This document shows, piece after piece, positions 1-5,241 of a DNA stretch of 5,241 nt. The position numbers and the translations under genes are program-made. The stretch is taken from NCBI GenBank assembly GCA_943325425.2, contig CALPPJ020000126.1:1-5241 (forward strand), written 5' to 3'. Each line of letters begins with the position of its first letter. Position 1 is the stretch's first letter. The notes below the pieces were generated by a model, which did no database searches, was not told where the DNA came from, and saw only the letters and a program-made list of their open reading frames with translations. This stretch comes from Bifidobacterium breve (GTDB lineage Bacteria; Actinomycetota; Acidimicrobiia; Acidimicrobiales; Ilumatobacteraceae).

Positions 1-116
1 AGACTGCAACCGGTTACCGCTACACCATCAAAAATGGAATCGTTTCCTTCGTTGATGGCGAACACACTGGTGCACTCAACGGATCATTGATCCGTGGCGC
101 ACAATCACGCCGCTAG
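1..116 (+). CDS. C-terminal end of an amidohydrolase, probably D-aminoacylase-like (partial)
   Basis: Only the last 37 codons are present, read from base 3 to a TAG at 114-116; bases 1-2 belong to the preceding codon. The tail reads TATGYRYTIKNGIVSF, then VDGEHTGALNGSLIRG, then a basic end. A 'Gly-Tyr-Arg-Tyr/His ... Asn-Gly ... Asp-Gly-Glu-His-Thr-Gly-Ala ... Arg-Gly' ending is typical of the amidohydrolase superfamily members that include N-acyl-D-amino-acid deacylases; there it forms the closing part of the small beta-sandwich domain. These cytosolic metal enzymes release D-amino acids from N-acyl derivatives. The metal-binding barrel lies outside the window, so neither activity nor substrate can be checked. 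The gene ends head-on against the ABC exporter gene, with overlapping stop codons and no space for a terminator between them. Another amidohydrolase subfamily, such as a dihydropyrimidinase-like or imidazolonepropionase-like enzyme, is the main alternative. Confidence 0.72.
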   Translation, partial: TATGYRYTIKNGIVSFVDGEHTGALNGSLIRGAQSRR

Positions 117-1969
117 TCAAGAACAGTTTCACCTGCACGCACTTGACGCGCATATGCGCCATCACGCGACATCAATTCGTCATGCGTTCCTTGCTCAACA
201 ATACGACCATCGTTAATCACGACAATTCGCGAAGCATCTCGAATCGTTGATAAACGGTGAGCAATCACAATGGCAGTTCGACCCTTGAGTGCGTCATCAA
301 GCGCATCTTGAACCAAAGCCTCGTTTTCATTATCTAAATGACTGGTTGCTTCATCCAGAATCATCATCGCTGGATCTTTCAGCAACAAACGAGCAATCGC
401 AAGACGTTGCTTTTCACCACCCGACATGCGATAACCACGATCGCCAACGATGGTTGCAAAACCATCGGGTAACGCTGCGATGGTGTCGTAAATTCGCGCG
501 GCCCGACATGCTTCTTCAATTTCTTCGGTTGTGGCATCAGGCTTGGCATAACGCAAGTTTGATTCCATGCTCTCGTGGAAGAGATGCGGATCTTGTGAGA
601 CAACACCGATTGCTGAACGCAACGATGTACCCGTCAAGTCGCGCACATCATGTCCGTCAATCTTGAGCGAACCCGCGGTGACGTCATACAAACGTGGCAA
701 CAACGATGCAAGCGTGCTCTTACCCGAACCAGACGAGCCCACAATCGCAATCGTCTCACCAGGTTCAATAACTAATGAAATATCGTGTAAGACATCAACA
801 TCGGGGTCACCCGATGGAGCACCAGGCATTTCCAATGAAGGAACCGAAACTTCACGAGCCGGCGGATAACGAAATGTCACGTGATCAAACTCAATACGCC
901 CGCGCGGATTGACAAGATCGATGGCACCGGGTTTATCGACAATTGACACGGGCGCGTCAAGTATTTCAAAGACACGATCAAAACTGACGAACGACGTCAA
1001 TAGGTCAACACGAGCATTGGTGAGTCCAGTCAACGGCTGATACACCCGACCCACCAAAGTCGCCAGTGCAACCAAAGTTCCGTCCGAGATGTCCCCCGAC
1101 ACAACCAACTGTGCTCCGATTCCGTAAATCGCAACCGCACCAAGCGCACCCACTAAACCAAGTGCAACGAAAAACACTCGGCCGTAAAGCGCCGAAAGGA
1201 TTCCGATGTCACGAACGCGGGCCGCTCGCCCACTAAACGCATCAACTTCACCTTGATGACGTCCGAACAATTTGACAAGCAATGCACCTGACACATTGAA
1301 CCGCTCATTCATTTGAGTATTCATCTGGGCGTTGAGATCCATTTGTTCACGAGCGATGATCTGCAATCTCTGTCCAACGCGCTTTGCCGGAATCACAAAG
1401 ATCGGCAAAACAACGAGTGACAAAAGTGTGAGACGCCATTCAAGTGTCACCATCGCACCCAAAGTCATCACCAGAACGACAACGTTGCTGACAACACTGC
1501 CAAGTGTTGAAGTGACAGCCGACTGTGCACCAACAACATCGTTGTTGAGTCGACTAATGAGTGATCCAGTTTGGGTGCGAGTAAAGAATGCGACAGGCAT
1601 TCGCTGCACCTTGTCAAACAAAGCAACGCGTAAGTCGTAAATGAGTCCTTCACCAATTCGAGCCGAATACCACCGTTGGGTAATTGCTAAAAATGCATCA
1701 AATAAGGCTGCGCCAACGGCCAACATTGCCAAGAACCAAATTCGACCACGATTACCTGACGGAATCGCGTCATCAATGATTGCTCGGAAAACGAAGGGCG
1801 GGACAAGACCAACCGCCGAGGCGAAAATAATTGACAGTAAGAAACCAATAATTGCGGTCTTGTATGGGCTAGCAAAAACCCACACCCGAGCCATTGATGT
1901 CCGGTCAATCTTTCGACCTTTGACTGCCTCAGCATCTCCTGGCATCATCATGTGAGGTCCCATACGCAT
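113..1969 (-). CDS. ABC exporter half-transporter, fused membrane and ATPase domains
   Basis: This is a complete 618-residue type I (MsbA/LmrA-like) half-transporter that should dimerise in the cytoplasmic membrane and export a substrate using ATP. Six hydrophobic segments lie at about residues 37-59, 76-96, 156-175, 180-196, 263-288 and 296-315. The ATPase domain follows: A-loop Tyr368, Walker A GSSGSGKST (411-419, Lys417), Q-loop Gln459, signature MSGGE (515-519), Walker B AMMILDE (534-540, Glu540), D-loop SHLD (543-546) and H-loop His571. All catalytic elements are intact, so it should hydrolyse ATP. An extra Pro/Ala/Asp-rich stretch (about 369-391) lies between the A-loop and the next strand; I recall similar inserts in actinobacterial relatives. 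I keep the first ATG (1969) because a -10-like TAGCCT sits eight bases before it; Met3 and Met7-9 are other candidates. Substrate is unknown: lipid, peptide and drug are all possible. Confidence 0.95.
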   Translation of the reverse strand: MRMGPHMMMPGDAEAVKGRKIDRTSMARVWVFASPYKTAIIGFLLSIIFASAVGLVPPFVFRAIIDDAIPSGNRGRIWFLAMLAVGAALFDAFLAITQRWYSARIGEGLIYDLRVALFDKVQRMPVAFFTRTQTGSLISRLNNDVVGAQSAVTSTLGSVVSNVVVLVMTLGAMVTLEWRLTLLSLVVLPIFVIPAKRVGQRLQIIAREQMDLNAQMNTQMNERFNVSGALLVKLFGRHQGEVDAFSGRAARVRDIGILSALYGRVFFVALGLVGALGAVAIYGIGAQLVVSGDISDGTLVALATLVGRVYQPLTGLTNARVDLLTSFVSFDRVFEILDAPVSIVDKPGAIDLVNPRGRIEFDHVTFRYPPAREVSVPSLEMPGAPSGDPDVDVLHDISLVIEPGETIAIVGSSGSGKSTLASLLPRLYDVTAGSLKIDGHDVRDLTGTSLRSAIGVVSQDPHLFHESMESNLRYAKPDATTEEIEEACRAARIYDTIAALPDGFATIVGDRGYRMSGGEKQRLAIARLLLKDPAMMILDEATSHLDNENEALVQDALDDALKGRTAIVIAHRLSTIRDASRIVVINDGRIVEQGTHDELMSRDGAYARQVRAGETVLD

Positions 1970-1977
1970 AAGGGTTC

Positions 1978-1983
1978 AGGCTA
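1978..1983 (-). promoter_or_regulatory. Putative -10 hexamer of the ABC exporter gene (leaderless)
   Basis: Read on the minus strand the hexamer is TAGCCT, matching the actinobacterial -10 pattern TANNNT. Eight bases (GAACCCTT) separate it from the ATG at 1969, which puts the start of transcription on or within about two bases of the start codon. No Shine-Dalgarno sequence is well placed; an AAAGG lies about 15 bases upstream of the ATG. I see no convincing -35 element. It overlaps the opposing hexamer of the hydrolase gene by two base pairs. Confidence 0.45.
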
Positions 1984-1987
1984 CCTT
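1982..1987 (+). promoter_or_regulatory. Putative -10 hexamer of the first hydrolase gene (leaderless)
   Basis: TACCTT fits TANNNT and stands seven bases before the ATG at 1995, so the predicted first transcribed base is about 1994-1995 and the mRNA would lack a leader. No ribosome binding site lies in the gap. The same C-TACNNT form occurs before the next two lipoprotein genes (3524-3530 and 5116-5122), which strengthens the call. No recognisable -35 hexamer is present at 16-18 bases upstream. Confidence 0.5.
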
Positions 1988-1994
1988 TGACCAT

Positions 1995-3485
1995 ATGGTT
2001 CATCGGGCGTGGCTAGGGATTCTTGTATTAGTCACAGCCGTCGCTTGCAGCGATGGTGTTTCAACCGAAACCGAATCAAATCAACAGCGGATCGCAGTTG
2101 TGCGCGAGTGGTCATCAAGCTTGGAATGGGAAGACTGCGCTGGCGGCCTTGAATGCGCAAGCTTTCAAGTTCCGTTTGATTACGAGAACCCAAGTCTTGG
2201 AACGTTCACACTTCCGGTCACAAAACGTTCGGCCGATATTCAAGAACAGCGCATCGGCACACTGCTGATCAACCCAGGTGGACCAGGAGTTGCGGCTTTG
2301 GATTTCGTCGCCTATGCCGATCAAATCTTTAGTGCGTCAATCATTGACCGGTTTGACATCATTGCTTGGGATCCACGCGGAGTCGGTCAGTCTGATCCAC
2401 ACATTGATTGTGTCGACAATATGGACGACTACTTCGGACTTGATCCCTCGCCCGATGATGCAACAGAAACCGAGCAACTCATTTCTGGTGCTCAAGAATT
2501 TGCCTCGTCATGTATGACCCGCAGTTCTGATTTTCTTCCGTATGTGAGCACGATTGACACCGCTAGCGATATGGATGTGTTACGACGAGCACTCAACGAA
2601 GAACAAATCTCATACATGGGTTTTTCCTACGGCACCAGTCTTGGCGCGACGTGGGCGACACTTTTCCCTGAAACAGTTCGAGCTGCTGTTCTTGACGCCG
2701 CCGTTGATCCAACCAGAGGTTACGTTGATGATCTCATTTTGCAAGCCGGCGGGTTTGAAGACTCGCTCAACGCCTTCTTCATAAAATGTGATGCCTCGAA
2801 ATGTTCATTCATGAAAGTCGGTGAAACAGCCGAAGATGCATTTGATCGCATCCTGCTTTCTCTTGACCAGAATCCAATCGCCAACGACGACGACCGTGCA
2901 GTCACCAATCAGGGCATCGCGCAAACTGGTATAGCCGGCGCACTGTACGGTGATTATCAATGGCCTCAACTTGAAAATGCGCTATCTGCTGCTGATATTG
3001 GTGACGGTCAGCCTTTGTTGATTTTGTTTGACGAATACTTTGGGCGCGATAGCGCCGGGCAGACTGACAATTCGATAGACGCTTACTTTGGAATTTCTTG
3101 TCTAGATCGAGATCAGAACCTGACCAACGATCAAGTCTTTGATCTCACGGATGAACTCACATCCGTTGCACCGAGACTCTGGCCAGGATGGATTCAAGAG
3201 ATGTTGATCTGTGCCAACTGGGAAGTTGAGCCACAAGGTGGAATAACTGTCGGTGCCGAAACTGAGAATCGAATAGTTGTCGTTGGTAGTACAGGCGATG
3301 CCGCCACTCCTTTAGAAGGCACCCGCAACATGGTCGCCGCACTCGGTCGGGCTCGGTTAGTGATTAGTCCACTTGAACAACACACCACATATGGGACCGA
3401 CACATGCGTTACCGAAATCGTTGATGAGTATCTCCTCAACCTCACCGACGGACCCGACATCACCACGTGTGATTCTGGTGCATAA
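1995..3485 (+). CDS. Secreted alpha/beta hydrolase lipoprotein, tripeptidyl-aminopeptidase-like (S33)
   Basis: This complete 496-residue protein should be exported and lipid-anchored, then hydrolyse short peptides or esters outside the membrane. The signal peptide is residues 1-17 with Cys18 as lipidation site; the lipobox AVAC has Ala at -3 instead of the usual Leu/Val/Ile, so lipidation is likely but not certain. The hydrolase fold shows the oxyanion-region motif NPGGPG (93-98), WDPRGVGQS (125-133) and the nucleophile elbow GFSYG with Ser211. The C-terminal TAP-like region supplies Asp435 (GSTGDAATP, 431-439) and His463 (EQHTTYG, 461-467), giving a complete Ser-Asp-His triad. A helical lid probably spans about 240-400. 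Ten cysteines after the lipobox pair by order into five plausible disulfides (48-54, 139-173, 265-270, 369-406, 471-492). Known relatives include Streptomyces tripeptidyl aminopeptidase, SlpD/SlpE and mycobacterial Hip1 (Rv2224c). Peptidase versus esterase activity cannot be settled from sequence. Confidence 0.92.
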   Translation: MVHRAWLGILVLVTAVACSDGVSTETESNQQRIAVVREWSSSLEWEDCAGGLECASFQVPFDYENPSLGTFTLPVTKRSADIQEQRIGTLLINPGGPGVAALDFVAYADQIFSASIIDRFDIIAWDPRGVGQSDPHIDCVDNMDDYFGLDPSPDDATETEQLISGAQEFASSCMTRSSDFLPYVSTIDTASDMDVLRRALNEEQISYMGFSYGTSLGATWATLFPETVRAAVLDAAVDPTRGYVDDLILQAGGFEDSLNAFFIKCDASKCSFMKVGETAEDAFDRILLSLDQNPIANDDDRAVTNQGIAQTGIAGALYGDYQWPQLENALSAADIGDGQPLLILFDEYFGRDSAGQTDNSIDAYFGISCLDRDQNLTNDQVFDLTDELTSVAPRLWPGWIQEMLICANWEVEPQGGITVGAETENRIVVVGSTGDAATPLEGTRNMVAALGRARLVISPLEQHTTYGTDTCVTEIVDEYLLNLTDGPDITTCDSGA

Positions 3486-3520
3486 TCGTTGCGCCTTGCG
3501 CAACAAACCTGCACCAGAAT
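3472..3520 (+). terminator. Two-tier inverted repeat between the hydrolase genes; likely terminator or operator
   Basis: An outer perfect 11-bp stem pairs ATTCTGGTGCA (3472-3482) with TGCACCAGAAT (3510-3520). An inner perfect 7-bp stem pairs GTTGCGC (3488-3494) with GCGCAAC (3498-3504) around a CTT loop. Both stems share the same centre, base 3496, and are separated by five largely unpaired bases on each side. The left outer arm includes the final codons of the first hydrolase, and its TAA stop lies just inside the arm. The right arm ends four bases before the putative -10 hexamer of the next gene. No T-run follows on either strand, so a textbook intrinsic terminator is not shown; U-less hairpin terminators have been proposed in actinobacteria. 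A protein-binding dyad or an mRNA 3'-end stabiliser are alternatives. Confidence 0.6.
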
Positions 3521-3524
3521 GACC

Positions 3525-3530
3525 TACGCT
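3525..3530 (+). promoter_or_regulatory. Putative -10 hexamer of the second hydrolase gene (leaderless)
   Basis: TACGCT matches TANNNT and lies six bases before a GTG at 3537, so the predicted +1 base is the G of that GTG. This decides the start codon: the in-frame TTG (3489) and ATG (3519) both lie upstream of the predicted transcript start. No -35 element is evident; the expected region falls within the right half of the dyad, so a factor bound there could control access. Confidence 0.5.
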
Positions 3531-3536
3531 GAGGTC

Positions 3537-5105
3537 GTGAAACGTTCTTTTTCTCCACTCATCGCAATCGTTGTGACCTTTGGATTCGCTGCCTCGTCGT
3601 GCAGCAGTGAAAGTTCAAGCATTGATGTCGTCAGTCAAGAGACCTCTGTTGAAAACACCGACTCGACTGAAGCACCATCAACTGAGTCACCCGACACTTC
3701 AAGTGTTGGCTCAAACACGACCTACTCAACATCAGACTTCGCAACTCCAACGATCTCCTGGGACTCATGTGGTTCTGGTCTTGAATGTGGCTATATCGAA
3801 GTCCCGATCAACTACGACGATGTCAATTCAGACACCACTGCGCTCTACATCGTCAAGCATGAGGCGACCGACGACAATGCTCGCATTGGTTCATTACTGG
3901 TGAACCCAGGCGGCCCAGGCTTTGGTGGCTCATATTTGGCCGAAGCCGCCGACAACATTTATTCGCCAGCGATTTTGAGTTCCTTTGACATCATTGGTTG
4001 GGACCCACGCGGCACCGGAAATTCAATTCCAGCAATTGATTGCACCGACGACTATGACCGCTTCTTCGCTTCGGGCGACATGACCCCCGATACCGATCAA
4101 GAACGCGCCGCCATCGTTGCTTCCTCTGAAGAGTTCACTCAGACTTGTTTTGATAACAACGGTAATCTTCTTCCATACGTTGGAACCAATAACGTAGCCC
4201 GCGATATGGACATGATTCGTCGTGCGCTCGGCGAAGACAAAATTAGTTACTTCGGATTTTCGTACGGAAGTGAGCTTGGCGCCACCTGGACCACAATGTT
4301 TCCTGAAACAGTTCGCGCAGCAGTTTTAGACGGTGCCTCTGATCCGAATGCCGATGACCTTGTTGGAACACTGCAACAAAATAAGGGCTTTGAAGAATCA
4401 ATCGCCACTTTCTTAGCCAGCTGCTCCGCCAACGCAAGTTGTGCTTTTAATAATGACGGCAATGCCGAAGGTGCATTCGATGATTTGATGGAACAACTTG
4501 ATGAGAATCCCATCTCAACATCAAGTGGCCGCCCCGATTTGACGCGTGGTATGGCACTTACTGCAGTTGCACAAGCAATGTATTCCGATTCATATTGGTC
4601 GTTTCTCGAAGACGCGCTGGCGTTGGCACAATCTGGTGATGGAACGGATCTATTGTCGCTTTACGACGAATACTTCCAGCGTCAAGCCGATGGTACTTAC
4701 GGCAACGAACTTGAAGCATTCCTCAATATTTTGTGCGCCGATAGTCCCGATCGCATGACTGTTGAAGAGGCCGACGAGTTAGTGCCGCAGTATCAAGCAA
4801 ATGCGCCCCGATTTTCTCCCGGAACAACAGGCGATTACACCTGCGTGTTTTGGCCTCAGGCACTTGATCCGCGCATCAACATCACTGGTAAAGGTGCAGG
4901 ACCCATTGTTGTGATCGGCACAACTGGCGATGCCGCTACGCCTCTTGCGAGCACCCGCAATATGGTCAAAGCACTTGAACAAGGTCGCTTAATCGTGGTG
5001 ACCGCCGATCAACACACTGGTTACGGCGTCAATAGTTGCGTCATCGATGCAGTCGACAATTACCTCATTGACTTACAAGCACCCGATGGTGAACTCGACT
5101 GCTGA
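3537..5105 (+). CDS. Second secreted TAP-like alpha/beta hydrolase lipoprotein, tandem paralogue
   Basis: With the preferred GTG start the protein has 522 residues. It opens with a clean lipoprotein signal peptide: Lys-Arg, a hydrophobic core, then ASSC with Cys22. In-frame starts at TTG 3489 (538 residues) and ATG 3519 (528 residues) would add an extension containing Glu in front of this, and the TTG lies inside the dyad. A Ser/Thr/Glu/Asp-rich spacer (about 23-66) may carry the enzyme away from the membrane; the first copy has a much shorter one. Hydrolase motifs are NPGGPG (123-128), WDPRGTGNS (155-163), GFSYG with Ser242, TTGDAATP with Asp465, and DQHTGYG with His493, so the triad is complete. 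A hand alignment of about 104 residues around the N-terminal motifs gives 47 identities with the preceding protein, and all ten cysteines after the lipobox correspond. It probably arose by an old tandem duplication; a different substrate preference is plausible. The exact N-terminus is the least certain point. Confidence 0.92.
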   Translation: MKRSFSPLIAIVVTFGFAASSCSSESSSIDVVSQETSVENTDSTEAPSTESPDTSSVGSNTTYSTSDFATPTISWDSCGSGLECGYIEVPINYDDVNSDTTALYIVKHEATDDNARIGSLLVNPGGPGFGGSYLAEAADNIYSPAILSSFDIIGWDPRGTGNSIPAIDCTDDYDRFFASGDMTPDTDQERAAIVASSEEFTQTCFDNNGNLLPYVGTNNVARDMDMIRRALGEDKISYFGFSYGSELGATWTTMFPETVRAAVLDGASDPNADDLVGTLQQNKGFEESIATFLASCSANASCAFNNDGNAEGAFDDLMEQLDENPISTSSGRPDLTRGMALTAVAQAMYSDSYWSFLEDALALAQSGDGTDLLSLYDEYFQRQADGTYGNELEAFLNILCADSPDRMTVEEADELVPQYQANAPRFSPGTTGDYTCVFWPQALDPRINITGKGAGPIVVIGTTGDAATPLASTRNMVKALEQGRLIVVTADQHTGYGVNSCVIDAVDNYLIDLQAPDGELDC

Positions 5106-5116
5106 TATCTTTGGCC

Positions 5117-5122
5117 TACAGT
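5117..5122 (+). promoter_or_regulatory. Possible -10 hexamer of the third lipoprotein gene
   Basis: TACAGT has the same C-TACNNT form as the two upstream elements, but it lies 25 bases before the ATG at 5148, so the transcript would carry a leader of about 19 bases. No clear Shine-Dalgarno sequence is in that leader (only a weak CGGAT about nine bases before the ATG). The gene could instead be read through from the second hydrolase gene, which ends 42 bases upstream with no hairpin in between. Confidence 0.3.
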
Positions 5123-5147
5123 TCAGACGAAGTTACGGATCACATCA

Positions 5148-5241
5148 ATGCGAACTATTAAGACCACCATTGTCATTTCTCTTCTTTTCGTGCTGGTGAC
5201 ATCGTGCGGTGGCCCTCAAAATGAATCAACTCTTACAAAAG
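5148..5241 (+). CDS. N-terminus of a third lipoprotein (partial, function unknown)
   Basis: The 31 visible codons encode a textbook lipoprotein signal: a basic start (Met-Arg-Thr-Ile-Lys), a hydrophobic core (about residues 8-17) and the lipobox VTSC with Cys20, followed by Gly-Gly and a polar stretch. Lipid attachment at Cys20 is well supported, and more strongly than in the two hydrolases, whose lipoboxes have Ala at -3. The reading frame is open to the window edge. No catalytic domain is visible, so the product is unknown. Its position, 42 bases behind two paralogous lipoprotein hydrolases on the same strand, makes a third hydrolase copy the obvious guess, but a binding lipoprotein is equally compatible with what can be seen. 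Confidence 0.82.
   Translation, partial: MRTIKTTIVISLLFVLVTSCGGPQNESTLTK

Noticed and set aside
148..159. Perfect 12-bp palindrome GCGCATATGCGC
   Set aside because: It lies within the exporter's C-terminal codons (Ala-Tyr-Ala region), has no loop for a hairpin and no T-run, and is explained by codon choice.
289..666. Plus-strand open frame of 125 codons opposite the exporter gene
   Set aside because: It lies wholly antisense to the conserved ATPase domain, and its product is low-complexity, His/Arg-rich and resembles no family. It is a shadow frame, as are the other overlapping frames on both strands.
113..1969. Assigning a specific substrate (lipid A, drug or siderophore) to the exporter
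   Set aside because: Half-transporters of this family are not specific by sequence at this level, and the neighbours do not identify a cargo.
1990..1999. Palindrome ACCATATGGT over the hydrolase start codon
   Set aside because: A 10-bp palindrome around ATG is easily met by chance (CATATG core), and the flanking bases do not extend it. Kept only as a weak operator possibility.
1973..2002. Direct repeat GGTTCA at 1973-1978 and 1997-2002
   Set aside because: Six bases repeated once within 30 bases, with the second copy in coding sequence, is not enough to claim a binding site.
3194..3514. Minus-strand open frame of 106 codons opposite the end of the first hydrolase
   Set aside because: It is antisense to the conserved Asp/His region of a clear gene, has no recognisable domain, and its start falls in the dyad.
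1995..5105. A complete phage-defence or otherwise novel gene system
   Set aside because: The genes are recognisable exporter and secreted peptidase/esterase families with intact standard motifs. Nothing here indicates defence, toxin-antitoxin, mobile or CRISPR functions.

Overview
The window looks like a piece of a bacterial chromosome, most likely from an actinobacterium of roughly 50% GC by eye. Three things suggest this: an ABC exporter of a type common in Actinobacteria, tandem secreted tripeptidyl-aminopeptidase-like lipoproteins (compare the SlpD/SlpE pair of Streptomyces and Rv2223c/Rv2224c of Mycobacterium tuberculosis), and start codons placed directly behind TANNNT -10 hexamers, which is the layout of leaderless genes in that phylum. 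A low-GC aquatic lineage such as an Acidimicrobiia relative is possible, but this is inference.

Layout. (1) Bases 1-116 hold the last 37 codons of a plus-strand gene, probably a D-aminoacylase-type amidohydrolase. (2) It runs tail-to-tail into a complete minus-strand gene (113-1969) for a 618-residue ABC exporter half-transporter; the two stop codons share one CTAG. (3) A 25-bp divergent gap (1970-1994) appears to hold two face-to-face promoters whose -10 hexamers overlap. (4) A plus-strand row of predicted lipoprotein genes follows: a 496-residue alpha/beta hydrolase (1995-3485), a paralogue for which I prefer a GTG start at 3537 (522 residues, to 5105), and the first 31 codons of a third lipoprotein (from 5148) cut by the window edge. 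Between the two hydrolases sits a striking two-tier perfect dyad (3472-3520).

How the genes may work together. The two hydrolases would sit outside the membrane, anchored by lipid. They would cleave short peptides or esters with a Ser-Asp-His triad, and they share ten conserved cysteines suited to five disulfides. Each has its own -10-like element, so they look like separately transcribed duplicates rather than a strict operon. The exporter shares only the promoter region with them, and its substrate cannot be read from the sequence. The partial amidohydrolase may also act on acylated amino acids, so a peptide or amino-acid scavenging theme is possible but unproven.

No RNA gene, mobile element, CRISPR array or gene-free stretch longer than 50 bases is present. 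I see no wholly new system. The most notable items are the centred double hairpin, the overlapping divergent leaderless promoters, and the tandem hydrolase array with its fully conserved cysteine framework.
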